DNA of 64,000 nt, from contig OZ245326.1 of the NCBI GenBank assembly GCA_965225915.1, forward strand, positions 1,736,001 through 1,800,000. The letters are read 5' to 3'. Source of the DNA: JAAXHH01 sp965225915 (GTDB taxonomy: Bacteria > JAAXHH01). How positions within the stretch are numbered: position 1 is the first letter of the stretch; each line of letters starts with the position of its first letter. The position numbers and the translations under genes were made by a program. Positions 17,245 through 27,345 of this stretch are shown here, piece after piece. A model generated the notes under the pieces. That model made no database searches and was not told the origin of the DNA. It was given only the letters and a program-made list of their open reading frames with translations.

Positions 17245-18105
17245 ATGAACGGTGAATTTGGACAAATCGTACACCGGGTCGGACGATTCATTGACCGGTT
17301 CGAGGCCGATGAACTGGTCCCCCACCCACTCAAACGGTTCTCGCTCCGTTTCCTCGGCGCCGGGATCTGGACCGCGGCTTTCCTTCATTTCTTCGCCGTC
17401 GGCGGGGTTTACCTCTACAGCCAGATCGATTTCGAACCCATGGTGGAAATCGAGATCATGCCCTATCCCGCCCATCTGATCGACATCATTGACCCGAATA
17501 AGCTGGTCACGGCAGAGCGTGGCGGTGGCCGTCCCGGCCGGCTCGAACCTCCGGAAGATCCAGGGGACGATATCATGAGCAAGGGCGTTCCCGTTCCCGT
17601 GGTAGTGGGCATACCCGAGCCGATCGACGACAGCCTGATAGCCGAGGAGCACGAGATCGCCTCCCAGGAAGATATGGAGACCACCGTGGCCGTCGCCCTG
17701 GACACCGAGGACGAATCGAGCGATGAGGTAGGTATGGGAGGCTCCGGTGTCGTGGGATCTTCCGAGGCGGGAAGCGGAATCGGCGGCGGCATGGGTGACG
17801 GTTCGGACGACGCCTGGCGCTTCGACACGCCGCCGATACCGAGACGTATCAACATGAGCATCTCCCGAAAAGAGATCCCCAGGAAACTCAGGCACGTGAA
17901 GGACAGCATCGTCCGTTTTCAGCTACTGATCAACGAACTGGGCGAGGTCGTGGACGCGAGCATAATCGAATCGACCGGATACGACGAAATAGACGAACTC
18001 CTCCTCGCGAAGATATTCGCTTCCCGGTATCATCCCGCCACGCTGAAAGGCCGGTCGGTCAAAGCGTGGATCGCCGTAGGCTACGGCTACAAGTTAGGCA
18101 GATAA
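17245..18105 (+). CDS. TonB-like energy transducer protein
   Basis: The 286-residue protein has a cytoplasmic start, one membrane helix (FLGAGIWTAAFLHFFAVGGV, about 38-57), a long acidic, Gly-rich periplasmic linker and a C-terminal TonB domain. The domain runs FQLLINELGEVVDASIIEST through YHPATLKGRSVKAWIAVGY, a typical TonB_C beta-alpha-beta pattern ending in a hydrophobic strand. TonB proteins couple inner-membrane proton force to outer-membrane transport. The linker lacks the usual Pro/Lys repeats; it has EDESSDEVGMGGSGV-like sequence instead. No exbB/exbD or TonB-dependent receptor is adjacent. ATG 17245 is the first start that places the helix near the N terminus. Confidence 0.75.
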   Translation: MNGEFGQIVHRVGRFIDRFEADELVPHPLKRFSLRFLGAGIWTAAFLHFFAVGGVYLYSQIDFEPMVEIEIMPYPAHLIDIIDPNKLVTAERGGGRPGRLEPPEDPGDDIMSKGVPVPVVVGIPEPIDDSLIAEEHEIASQEDMETTVAVALDTEDESSDEVGMGGSGVVGSSEAGSGIGGGMGDGSDDAWRFDTPPIPRRINMSISRKEIPRKLRHVKDSIVRFQLLINELGEVVDASIIESTGYDEIDELLLAKIFASRYHPATLKGRSVKAWIAVGYGYKLGR

Positions 18106-18150
18106 CCTTGTCGCCGGCGGGCGTATACGCCCCGGGCAGACAAGGAATCC

Positions 18151-19365
<1,215 letters not shown>

Positions 19366-19529
19366 GTTCACCGGACAGGATGCGAGGCCGCTGGAATGGA
19401 GGAGCCGGGGTGTTTTGGGAGTGTCGGGAATGGGAGGAGCCGGCGTGTGCGGAAGTATCGCTATTGAGAGATGCCGGCACGAACGGGTGATCCGCGATAC
19501 GTGTGGACGAACCGCGAAACGGGACAGGG

Positions 19530-20909
19530 TCAAGCCTTCCGGAACCAAACCAGGTACACGATAGCCCCCAGCCCGAGGCATCCCAGTCCGGGCAGCGCCT
19601 GCATGAAATTCTGGGTGACGACCGTCACCACGACCCACGACACCACTACCAGGAAGAAAGCCGGAACGTAGGGATAACCCGGAACCTTGAAAGGTCTACT
19701 CGCGTCCGGATACTTGCGCCGCAGTATGATGAGGGCGAGTACATTCAGACCGTAGTACAGGTAGACGATATAGACGAAGGCGTTGATGATGGCCTGGAAG
19801 TTGCCAAGAAATGTCCACAGGATGGCCCAGATCGTCGTGGCCACGATAGCGCGGGAAGGCGTCTTGAACCGGGGATGAACATGGGAGAACGATTTGAAGA
19901 ACATGCCCGCCCGCGCCATGGCGTAGGGTATCCTGGGCGTGATGATCAGGGTACCGTTCATCGTCCCGAAGGTTGAAATCATGACCGCCGCGGAGATCAG
20001 AGAGCCCCCCACCGGACCGATCAGCCGCGTCGCAACGTCGGCCGCCACACGGTCCGAGGACGCGATTTCGTCGATGCCCAGGATGTACAGGTAGGACCAG
20101 TTCACTGCGAGATAAACGAGCGTGCACAGGCCAAGGCCCAAGAGGATCACCCGGGGCAGTATGCGCTGCGGATCTCGTACTTCCCCCGTAACCATGCTGG
20201 TGTTGACCCATCCCTGGTACGCGAAAAGCGCGCCGATCATCGCCGGACCCAGCACGGTCAGGATGCCCGCGTCCAGATCCGGCGGCACCAGTGGTTCGAA
20301 GTGGCGCGCGTCTCCCCCTATCGCAATCGCCACCAACGCAAGGCAGGCCAGTGCCGTCACCTTGGCGAAAGTAGTCAGGTTCATCACCAGTCCGCCGAAC
20401 CGTACACCCACGTAGTTGACGAAGCAGAGAAAGATCAACAGGATCCAGATGGCGACCTGTTGGGACGAGATTACGAGGGGACCGAGCGCAAATACGGAAT
20501 AATGGGACGAGATGACCGGTAGGAAATAGCCCATGTAGCTGGTGCAGATTGCACCGATGGCCGCCAGGCCGGCACTCTGGAGAAGGACGACTTCCACCCA
20601 TCCGTATAGAAAAGCTACGATGGGAGGGAAAGCTTCCTTGAGGTAAACGAACTGCCCGCCGCTGCGGGGCATCATGGTGCCGAGTTCGGCGAAGCAAAGG
20701 GCGCCGGCGAAACACAGGGCGCCACCGACGATCCAGACCAGAAGGAACAGGCCCGGATTGCCCAGTTGTTGAGCAATGCCGGCCGGCGCACCGAAAATAC
20801 CGGACCCGATGATACCCCCGACGATGATGCTGGTAGCCGAAACGACGCCGAGGTCGCGCCTCAGTTCGGTTTCGAGCTCGAAAGGACTGCTGTAGGGTTT
20901 TATGGACAT
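19530..20909 (-). CDS. APC-family amino-acid permease
   Basis: This 459-residue inner-membrane transporter of the amino acid-polyamine-organocation family has around twelve helices. The helix 1 motif is IIVGGIIGSGIFGAPAGIAQ, and the helix 2-3 segment is FAELGTMMPRSGGQFVYLKE. It looks like the LAT/AspA-type permeases that carry neutral amino acids by exchange or symport. ATG 20909 is preferred to a start 11 codons upstream because it fits the family N terminus. It is convergent with the nucleoside-permease-like gene. Confidence 0.88.
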   Translation of the reverse strand: MSIKPYSSPFELETELRRDLGVVSATSIIVGGIIGSGIFGAPAGIAQQLGNPGLFLLVWIVGGALCFAGALCFAELGTMMPRSGGQFVYLKEAFPPIVAFLYGWVEVVLLQSAGLAAIGAICTSYMGYFLPVISSHYSVFALGPLVISSQQVAIWILLIFLCFVNYVGVRFGGLVMNLTTFAKVTALACLALVAIAIGGDARHFEPLVPPDLDAGILTVLGPAMIGALFAYQGWVNTSMVTGEVRDPQRILPRVILLGLGLCTLVYLAVNWSYLYILGIDEIASSDRVAADVATRLIGPVGGSLISAAVMISTFGTMNGTLIITPRIPYAMARAGMFFKSFSHVHPRFKTPSRAIVATTIWAILWTFLGNFQAIINAFVYIVYLYYGLNVLALIILRRKYPDASRPFKVPGYPYVPAFFLVVVSWVVVTVVTQNFMQALPGLGCLGLGAIVYLVWFRKA

Positions 20910-21119
20910 GGGTGTTGCTCTCGGCCCTATGCGGCTGGCCACAAGCTACGTGCAGACTCAAGCGAACGGCAGGGTAAGTTTGTTCCGGGTATGCTTAATG
21001 GTGAATGGGTAAAATACCGTACAGCGATAATGGCGCGCCACTGATTTCTTGCCACAGCACTGCTTAGCCGCGCACTACAAGGCTTTGACGGTGACTGGGC
21101 ACGGCGGACACTCAGTCGC

Positions 21120-21149
21120 TTGACAAAAGTCCCGATTTGTCTCTACATT
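21120..21149 (+). promoter_or_regulatory. sigma70-like promoter of the first lacI-type gene
   Basis: TTGACA at 21120-21125 is followed after 18 bases by TACATT at 21144-21149. It gives a leader of about 200 bases ahead of the ATG at 21357. Confidence 0.5.
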
Positions 21150-21274
21150 GTAGATACGTTATCGACCCGACTGACCGTAACCAGTGGGTTTCACCCTCGT
21201 AAGCGATTCGATCCGCGGCCCCAACTTCCTCGATATGTTCTCTTTTCCACACTACTTATACCCGATCGAACGAT

Positions 21275-21300
21275 GCAACGTGTCAATTCACACGTGTGCG
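21275..21300. promoter_or_regulatory. candidate LacI-family operator upstream of regulator 1
   Basis: CACACGTGTG at 21289-21298 is a perfect 10-bp palindrome centred on CG. GCAACGTGTC at 21275-21284 repeats the ACGTGT core. LacI-family proteins bind palindromes centred on CG, and the same core is found upstream of regulators 2 and 3. Confidence 0.5.
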
Positions 21301-21356
21301 TGTTCTGGCGAGGTTTTCTTAGTCTGTGACTGTCAGGCTGCGTTGGGGATAGTTTT

Positions 21357-22373
21357 ATGAAAAACAAGCCGGTTACCATCAAGGATATCGCCAAACGCCT
21401 GGGTATTTCATATTCCACGGTTTCCCGGGCGCTGTCTCCGCATGCTGTTCATCTCGTGAAAGACCAGACACGGAGAATCGTGCAACAGACCGCGAATGAC
21501 ATGGACTACTCGCCGAACCTTATGGCACGGACTTTGTTGAAGGGCGGCGGAGGAATCCTGGGACTGCTGACCTATCACGTGAGCCTGGAGCCCTTTGGGA
21601 GGCAGATACACCACTTCCTGCGCATGGCGGGCGAACATGGTTATCAGATCCTGATCACTGCGACAGCGGACCAAATCTCCCAATCGCCAGGAGACGATCA
21701 AATCAAGCAGATCAGGCAACTTGAATCCCTCGACGTGGACGGGCTCCTGATCAACACGCGAGGCGACGAAGCGGAATCCGATCGTATTATCAAAACTGTA
21801 AAGGGGAAACTCCCAGTGGAGACCTACTGCTACCCGACCGGCGCCATGAATGGCGTGGAACTGGATCACGCATCCGGGTTTTTAGAGATGACTGAATATC
21901 TGATCGGACTGGGTCACGAAAGGATCTGTTTCCTCGGAGAAGACTGGGTACGAACCAACGGTCCATCGGCCATGGGCAAGGGGTACTACACGGCGATGAG
22001 AAAGCATGGACTGACGCCCCGGCGTGCCGAAGTTGAGTCTACCGGAACGGAATCGGGATACCGACTGGGGAAGGAACTGGGAAGCCGGTTCACGGCCCTC
22101 GTGTGTTGCTGCGACTACACGGCCCTCGGGGTATGCAGGGGCCTGTCAGACTCGGGGATACGCGTACCCTGCGACGTGGCGGTCACGGGCTTCGGAGATA
22201 TGGATCTGTCGGCTTATATAACCCCGTCGCTGACCACGCTGAGCATTCCTTACGAAGAAATCGCGCAACTTGCAATGCGAGACATCCTGCGGCAAGTGCG
22301 GGGCGAAACCACCCCTCGCCGGCATACCTTGAAACCCCGCCTGATCGTCCGGGAATCCTGCGGGGCGAAGTAA
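21357..22373 (+). CDS. LacI-family transcriptional regulator 1
   Basis: The 338-residue protein has the LacI helix-turn-helix at its N terminus (VTIKDIAKRLGISYSTVSRAL, about 6-26), the hinge region SPNLMARTL (about 58-66), and a periplasmic-binding-protein-like sensor domain. That domain shows LESLDVDGLLINTRG, TEYLIGLGHERICFLGED, and PCDVAVTGFGDMDLSAYITP before the end RLIVRESCG. Effectors of this family are usually sugars or nucleosides. It is the first of three tandem paralogues on the plus strand. The two putative operator sites 57-82 bases upstream suggest autoregulation. Confidence 0.92.
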   Translation: MKNKPVTIKDIAKRLGISYSTVSRALSPHAVHLVKDQTRRIVQQTANDMDYSPNLMARTLLKGGGGILGLLTYHVSLEPFGRQIHHFLRMAGEHGYQILITATADQISQSPGDDQIKQIRQLESLDVDGLLINTRGDEAESDRIIKTVKGKLPVETYCYPTGAMNGVELDHASGFLEMTEYLIGLGHERICFLGEDWVRTNGPSAMGKGYYTAMRKHGLTPRRAEVESTGTESGYRLGKELGSRFTALVCCCDYTALGVCRGLSDSGIRVPCDVAVTGFGDMDLSAYITPSLTTLSIPYEEIAQLAMRDILRQVRGETTPRRHTLKPRLIVRESCGAK

Positions 22374-22397
22374 ATCATCCAACGTTTCAAAAAAGAT

Positions 22398-22426
22398 TTG
22401 ACATCAAATCGGACAAATCACTTATT
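22398..22426 (+). promoter_or_regulatory. possible promoter of the second lacI-type gene
   Basis: TTGACA at 22398-22403 is followed after 17 bases by CTTATT at 22421-22426. The -35 box is perfect and the -10 box weak. The candidate operator at 22434 would overlap the transcription start. Confidence 0.4.
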
Positions 22427-22433
22427 GCAAATT

Positions 22434-22447
22434 GCAAACGTGTGTCA
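22434..22447. promoter_or_regulatory. candidate LacI-family operator upstream of regulator 2
   Basis: GCAAACGTGTGTCA contains a near-palindrome centred on the CG at 22439-22440. The first eleven bases, GCAAACGTGTG, recur exactly at 23611 upstream of regulator 3. Confidence 0.5.
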
Positions 22448-22544
22448 TAATGTACTATACCTGAAACGGAATTGAACGGCCTTACCGAAACCGGCGGTCT
22501 GTCTCCATGTGGGCTATACCTGCCCGTAAGGACGGAATGGGTCA

Positions 22545-23573
22545 ATGAGAAAAAAGCAGGTTACGATTAAAGATATAGCCAGGGCACTGGGGGTGTCCCA
22601 CTCGACAATATCTCGGGCGTTGTCCCGAGATAAGTCTTACATGGTGAGCGAGGAGACCCGCAGGGTGGTCAAGCAAACCGCCGAGGAGATGAACTACAAA
22701 CCCAACCTGTTGGCCAAAGGGTTTGCCACGGGGAAAACCAGTACGCTGGGACTGCTGGCCTTCGAATTTTACCAGGAACCGTTTGGAGCGCAGATCGACT
22801 ATTTTATCAAGGCTGCGGACGAGTGTAATTACCGGCTCCTGGTGGGCATGTCCGCAGAAAGGGATTCCAAATCACCGGCGGCCGACCAGGTATCGCAGAT
22901 CGGGCAGTTTATTTCGAGAGGCATTGACGGACTCCTGGTGCAGACCATGGGTGATGCAGACGAGTCGGAGCGGATTCGGCGAGCGGTTGATGGCCGGGTG
23001 CCCGTGGTGACCTTTCCTTATCCGGCCCGAGACTACTGTGGGGTTGTGCTGGACCATGAGGCGGGGTTTTACCGTGCAACGACGCATTTGATCGAGTTGG
23101 GCCACGAAAGGATCGGATTCCTTGGTGACCGCTGGGATACGTCCGGCGAGGACTCCTCCAGGGGCAGGGGCTACTACAAGGCCATGAACGAGCACGGGCT
23201 TACGCCGAAGAGCCTGGCAGTTGGCCTGCAGCAGGCCGAATCAGGATACCGCCTGTCCAGGGAAGTAAAAGATCGTTTCACGGCGCTGGTGTGCCGTAGC
23301 GACTACACGGCGATAGGCGTCCTCCGCGGCATGCGGGAATTGGGAATCCGCGTACCCGAAGACGTGGCCGTGGTGGGTAACGGCAACATAGACGTTTCGG
23401 CTTACGTAACGCCCGCGCTGACTACACAGTCCACACCCGCCAAGGAAATCGCCCAGGCGGCGATGGATCTGATGTTGCGGCAGTTCGAAGGTCATAACAT
23501 GGTCTGGCAGATCGTTATGACTTCCACCCTTGTCTTGAGAGAGTCCTGCGGTGTCGGCAGGGCTCGCTCATGA
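22545..23573 (+). CDS. LacI-family transcriptional regulator 2
   Basis: The 342-residue paralogue opens KQVTIKDIARALGVSHSTIS, continues RALSRDKSYMVSEETRRVVK and shares the hinge KPNLLAKGF. In the sensor domain FISRGIDGLLVQTMG and THLIELGHERIGFLGDRWD align with regulator 1. EDVAVVGNGNIDVSAYVTP also matches, and it ends TLVLRESCGVG. The sequence is plainly related to its neighbours over its whole length, so the three arose by duplication. It lies 171 bases after regulator 1, with a -35 TTGACA and an ACGTGTG site in the gap. Confidence 0.92.
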   Translation: MRKKQVTIKDIARALGVSHSTISRALSRDKSYMVSEETRRVVKQTAEEMNYKPNLLAKGFATGKTSTLGLLAFEFYQEPFGAQIDYFIKAADECNYRLLVGMSAERDSKSPAADQVSQIGQFISRGIDGLLVQTMGDADESERIRRAVDGRVPVVTFPYPARDYCGVVLDHEAGFYRATTHLIELGHERIGFLGDRWDTSGEDSSRGRGYYKAMNEHGLTPKSLAVGLQQAESGYRLSREVKDRFTALVCRSDYTAIGVLRGMRELGIRVPEDVAVVGNGNIDVSAYVTPALTTQSTPAKEIAQAAMDLMLRQFEGHNMVWQIVMTSTLVLRESCGVGRARS

Positions 23574-23610
23574 TATGATTTTGTCAATAATCGTGACACA
23601 ATACGCAATG

Positions 23611-23622
23611 GCAAACGTGTGC
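23611..23622. promoter_or_regulatory. candidate LacI-family operator between regulators 2 and 3
   Basis: GCAAACGTGTGC is a near-perfect palindrome centred on the CG at 23616-23617. It lies about 38 bases after the stop of regulator 2 and about 75 bases upstream of a promoter-like sequence, so it would act from upstream of the third gene. Confidence 0.45.
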
Positions 23623-23685
23623 ATAGGGATATCCAGATATTGAGATCTGCAACACTTCCTTTTCCTTCTCCAAGTGCCAGCCATC

Positions 23686-23713
23686 TTGACAAGTAACAAT
23701 CCTGTTTTATCTT
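23686..23713 (+). promoter_or_regulatory. sigma70-like promoter of the third lacI-type gene
   Basis: TTGACA at 23686-23691 is followed after 16 bases by TATCTT at 23708-23713, giving a leader of about 200 bases. The 347-base gap (23574-23920) holds this promoter, the operator at 23611 and nothing else that I recognise. Confidence 0.5.
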
Positions 23714-23920
23714 ACAACTGCTTACTATTAACTGTCTGGTATAGTTTATGGCGCGGACAGTTAAAATCCATCTTACGACTCCGCCCATAAAGCACATCAT
23801 CCCGTTTTTGGCTTGAGTTACGGCAGAACCCGCAACGATCAGGGAAGGGTCGGCCTGACGAGTTAATCGGTCATTCGAAATCGACGCAGTATGCTGACTG
23901 CAAGCAGATCGGATCAATTC

Positions 23921-24943
23921 ATGAAAGTCAAACAGGTCACCATTAAGGACATCGCGAGTCGTCTTGGAATATCCCATTCCACCGTCTCTCGCGCCTTGTC
24001 TCATACCGCTTCATACCTCGTCAACGACGATACCCGAAGACAAGTGAAACAAACGGCTGAAGAAATGGAATATACGCCCAATCTCATGGCGCAGGGTTTC
24101 GTGACGGGAAAGACGGGTACGCTGGGTCTGCTGACTTACCAGATTGCGCTCGAAACTTTCGGAAGACAGACCGAACACATTATAAGAGTGGCAGGCAGTT
24201 TCCGCTATCAGGTGCTGATGGGCATGGCGATTTTCAGGGTCAGCGGAACATTAAAGGACGACCAGGGTCTGCTTATCAGGCAGTTAATCTCCAGGGGGGT
24301 GGACGGACTCCTGGTCAATACCAGGGGAGTACAGGAGGAATCGAAACGCATCCACGACATGGTACGGGGTCGTGTTCCAATCGTTACTTACCACTACCCC
24401 ACGGAAAACACTAGTGGAGTAGTCCTGGATCTAATTTCGGACTTCTACGATGCTACAGTGCATCTGATCGAAATGGGCCACCGCCGCATCGGGTTTATCG
24501 GTATGGAACTGGAAGAGAACAGGCCCGTTACGTTCAAGTCGAAGGGATATTGTCAGGCAATGCAAGACCACGATCTGCCGTTCGAGATCATTCCAGCCCT
24601 GGGAATCCACAGTGAAGGTGGATACATCCAGGGCAAAAATCTCAGAGACCGGTTCACCGCCATCTTGTGCCGTGATGACTTCACGGCTATCGGAGTGTGC
24701 CGCGGGCTGAAGGAATCGGGCCTCCGAGTCCCGGATGACGTGGCCGTAGTAGGTCATGGCGATATAGATGTATCTGCCTATCTGACCCCGGCACTGACCA
24801 CGATGTCCACACCATCCGAGGAAATCGCCCGGTCAGTCCTGGACTTGATGCAGCGCCAACTCAACGGGGTAGATTCCTTGGAGCAGATTACCTTGCGTTC
24901 CCGACTGATCGTGCGTGAGTCCTGTGGAGGGAACAGGGAATAG
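23921..24943 (+). CDS. LacI-family transcriptional regulator 3
   Basis: The 340-residue third paralogue begins MKVKQVTIKDIASRLGISHS and continues TVSRALSHTASYLVNDDTRR. It has the hinge TPNLMAQGF and a sensor domain with LISRGVDGLLVNTRG, HLIEMGHRRIGFIGMELE and DDVAVVGHGDIDVSAYLTP, ending RLIVRESCGG. ATG 23921 matches the other two paralogues; an in-frame ATG ten codons earlier is not needed. The recognition helix region STVSRAL is nearly the same in all three, so their operators may overlap. The two genes downstream are on the other strand. Confidence 0.92.
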   Translation: MKVKQVTIKDIASRLGISHSTVSRALSHTASYLVNDDTRRQVKQTAEEMEYTPNLMAQGFVTGKTGTLGLLTYQIALETFGRQTEHIIRVAGSFRYQVLMGMAIFRVSGTLKDDQGLLIRQLISRGVDGLLVNTRGVQEESKRIHDMVRGRVPIVTYHYPTENTSGVVLDLISDFYDATVHLIEMGHRRIGFIGMELEENRPVTFKSKGYCQAMQDHDLPFEIIPALGIHSEGGYIQGKNLRDRFTAILCRDDFTAIGVCRGLKESGLRVPDDVAVVGHGDIDVSAYLTPALTTMSTPSEEIARSVLDLMQRQLNGVDSLEQITLRSRLIVRESCGGNRE

Positions 24944-25012
24944 ACCGGCCCGTTCGTGCTTCGGCGGTCTAATCATACCTCAATTTTTCCAATACTAAAC
25001 ACTTCACGTTAC

Positions 25013-25873
25013 TCATTCCCAGCGATCCAACCCCAGTAATTTCCGCCCAAGGGGAGTCAGGCGGGCGGGGCCGCGCATGCGTTCCACACCGCGCGGATCC
25101 CCCGGAAACTGGGCCGGGTGCATGCGGTCCCTCCAAAGCGATATGCGGAGTTGCCGCAACGATTCGTCCTCTTCCCGGTTTGGACTTGCGGAAATGTACT
25201 GGCACCAGCGGGGCCTTTCGGAAGTGTTGCGGCTGTTCCCATGGGGAAGCAGACTGTGCCAGATGAGCAGGTCGCCGGCTTTGCCCGGGATCGCAACCGG
25301 CTTTAGATCCGTCAAGTCGGGCCGCGTGGGATCGCGGTCGGCAGGCTGGGTCTTTACCCATTCGATGAAATCCCGGTGGAACCCCGGCACGCACTGAAAA
25401 CCGCCCTGGTTCTCCGCCGTATCGGTCAGGTACAGTACCCCCTGCACCTTGAGCCCTCCGGGATGATCCGAAGTGTCGATGTCCCAGTGTATCAGCGACT
25501 CGTTGAAACCATGCGCCCTGCCTTCCCGCTCGGGTGGCGTCATGTTGGTGCGGTCGATGCTGACCCACAACTTTTCTTCCTTCCAAAGGCTTTTGAAGGC
25601 CTCGTATACACGGGGATACTGCCGGTTGTCCCACATGGACTGGTGATGGTACATCTCGACGAATCCGAGACGGCGCGGCGGTCCGTTGTACCAGGTTGCC
25701 GCATCGTCCGGGTCCAGTTCCAGAAATTTGGAAATTGCAACGATAACGGCTTCCAGGTGGGAAACGGGAACGGCCTGGGGAATGATAACGTAGCCGTTTT
25801 CCTCCCAGCAGGCCTGCTGGGCACCGGTCAGCAATTCAATCCTCCTCGGGACTGATGAACGCTTTCCATCCAA
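25013..25873 (-). CDS. phytanoyl-CoA dioxygenase (PhyH) family protein
   Basis: A 286-residue Fe(II)/2-oxoglutarate-dependent oxygenase-like protein. The metal-binding triad is visible as HWDIDTSDH (His and Asp, about 129-131) and a distal His in LLIWHSLLPHGNSRN (about 205-211). An Arg about ten residues later (PRWCQYISASP) could bind 2-oxoglutarate. N-terminal GYVIIPQAVP is typical of the PhyH fold. Substrates in this family are very varied; here it is paired with a Gfo/Idh/MocA oxidoreductase 62 bases upstream on the same strand, which suggests work on a sugar or polyol derivative. Confidence 0.87.
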   Translation of the reverse strand: MDGKRSSVPRRIELLTGAQQACWEENGYVIIPQAVPVSHLEAVIVAISKFLELDPDDAATWYNGPPRRLGFVEMYHHQSMWDNRQYPRVYEAFKSLWKEEKLWVSIDRTNMTPPEREGRAHGFNESLIHWDIDTSDHPGGLKVQGVLYLTDTAENQGGFQCVPGFHRDFIEWVKTQPADRDPTRPDLTDLKPVAIPGKAGDLLIWHSLLPHGNSRNTSERPRWCQYISASPNREEDESLRQLRISLWRDRMHPAQFPGDPRGVERMRGPARLTPLGRKLLGLDRWE

Positions 25874-25935
25874 TCGATATCCACAAACAGTACTGGCCTA
25901 TAACCAAATGTAGCAACTCACCGATATCCAGCCTT

Positions 25936-26985
25936 TCAGATCAGCGGCTCTATCGGCACCTCGCGTCCCGTTTCGGCGGAGCGATAAATGCCGTTCAGGA
26001 TCTGCTGCACGAGGAGGCCGTGTTCACCCGGCGCCTCGGACGGGTTCCGGGTCTGCACGCAGTCCACGAAGTGCCGCAGCTTGTAACGGAAACCATCTAT
26101 GTTCGGCAGGTAGTCCGGAGTCATGTTGACCATGGTGCCGGACTGATCCTTGAAGACCATGGGCGGATTGAACTGGCCGCCGGCCTTTTCACCCATGAGG
26201 GAGAAAGTCCATTCGCCCTTGCCGATATGGGCGGCGAAGGAGGCCTCCACCGAGAGTGTGGCGCCGTTATCGAACCGGATCATCCCCACTGCCAGGTCCT
26301 CGACCGAGTACGTCTTGTGGTCCCAGTCGGGCCACATTGAAACCGTGTCGCTGGGCCGGTCGCCAAGGTAGGTGTAGGCGCTTCCGAAGGCGCTGACGGG
26401 TTGCGGCGAGCCCATGAGATAGTGGGCCGCTTCGATCATGTGTACGCCGATATCGATCAGGGCTCCGCCGCCCTGGAGGTCTTTGCGGCCAAAGACCCCC
26501 CAGTTCGGAATCCCGCGCCGGCGCAAGGCGAGACAGCGGCCATATAGAATCCGGCCGAATTCCCCCCGGTCGATAAACCGCTTGAGCATCTGCGCCTCGG
26601 GCATGAACCGGTGTTGAAAGCCGATCACCAGGATCCGGTCCGTCTCTCTGCTGGTTCTCACCATCTCGGCCGCCTCGTCCGCCGTGATGGACATGGGTTT
26701 TTCCACCAGCACGTCCTTGCCGGCCCGAAGTGCGGCGATCGTCGGTTCGAAGTGCGCGCTGTTCGGCGTGCCGACCGTTACCGCGTCAATGGCATCCATT
26801 GCCAGCAATTCCCTGTAATCGGTGAAGCAGTCGGGAATGCCGTACATATCGCGGCAGACATCCAGCGCCGCTTCGCTGATATCGGCGACGGCCACCAGTT
26901 CCACGTCCTCCATCTCCGACAGGAATTTCATATGTTCCCGGGCGATTCCGCCTCCCCCGATGAAGCCCACTTTCGTTCTGCTCAC
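25936..26985 (-). CDS. Gfo/Idh/MocA-family NAD(P)-dependent oxidoreductase
   Basis: The 349-residue protein has the N-terminal Rossmann motif VGFIGGGGIAREHM (about 6-19), the conserved catalytic-region EKPMSITADEA (about 95-105), and the substrate-side GGGALIDIGVHMIEAAHYLMG pattern (about 171-191). Family members oxidise sugars, inositols or related polyols at a secondary alcohol. It heads a two-gene unit with the PhyH-family protein. The C-terminal VPIEPLI end and length fit the family. The substrate is not clear. Confidence 0.9.
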   Translation of the reverse strand: MSRTKVGFIGGGGIAREHMKFLSEMEDVELVAVADISEAALDVCRDMYGIPDCFTDYRELLAMDAIDAVTVGTPNSAHFEPTIAALRAGKDVLVEKPMSITADEAAEMVRTSRETDRILVIGFQHRFMPEAQMLKRFIDRGEFGRILYGRCLALRRRGIPNWGVFGRKDLQGGGALIDIGVHMIEAAHYLMGSPQPVSAFGSAYTYLGDRPSDTVSMWPDWDHKTYSVEDLAVGMIRFDNGATLSVEASFAAHIGKGEWTFSLMGEKAGGQFNPPMVFKDQSGTMVNMTPDYLPNIDGFRYKLRHFVDCVQTRNPSEAPGEHGLLVQQILNGIYRSAETGREVPIEPLI

Positions 26986-27345
26986 GCCTTCACCCTTTCT
27001 TCATCCTGCCAGTGAACGTGCCGTACTGGGTTTAGGACCTGCCGTAAAGCGCCTCCACGTACTGTGAATGCCGCCTTCGAGCACTTTAAATTGGGAACCA
27101 ATTCCACGGTTTGTGGATTCTATATAATGTGATCGAATACCGACGGCAATGCGCAATGTCCGATCGATCCGACCGAGTCGTCGGCCGCTGTCCGGGTTCA
27201 AATAAAGCTTTTGTAGGTCTGCGATATGCAAATATATTGAAAGAAGCATCCCGTGACAACCGTATCGGCGCTCTTTGGCGGTCCCAGTCGGACGCGGACC
27301 GGATTCGCAGGATTTCGTGTTTCGTTTATTTTCGATGGGGTTGCA
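26986..27345. other. intergenic region before the GWxTD gene
   Basis: This 360-base gap lies between divergent genes. It contains a TATAAT at 27123-27128 with a weak TTCCAC at 27102-27107 (15-base spacing), which could serve the plus-strand genes. No open frame in it looks real. Confidence 0.4.

Larger units (their letters stand above)
20910..21356. other. intergenic control region between permease and first lacI-type gene
   Basis: This 447-base gap separates divergent genes. It contains a good sigma70-type promoter at 21120-21149 and two ACGTGT-core sites at 21275-21300. No reading frame longer than about 70 codons looks real. Confidence 0.6.

Noticed and set aside
19696..20961. Second minus-strand frame over the amino-acid permease
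   Set aside because: It is very rich in Arg, His and Gly, as expected for the wrong frame. The permease frame shows proper membrane helices.
21120..24943. Idea that the three repressors are an assembly artefact of one gene
   Set aside because: They differ throughout their protein sequence and their intergenic regions are different, so they are true paralogues.
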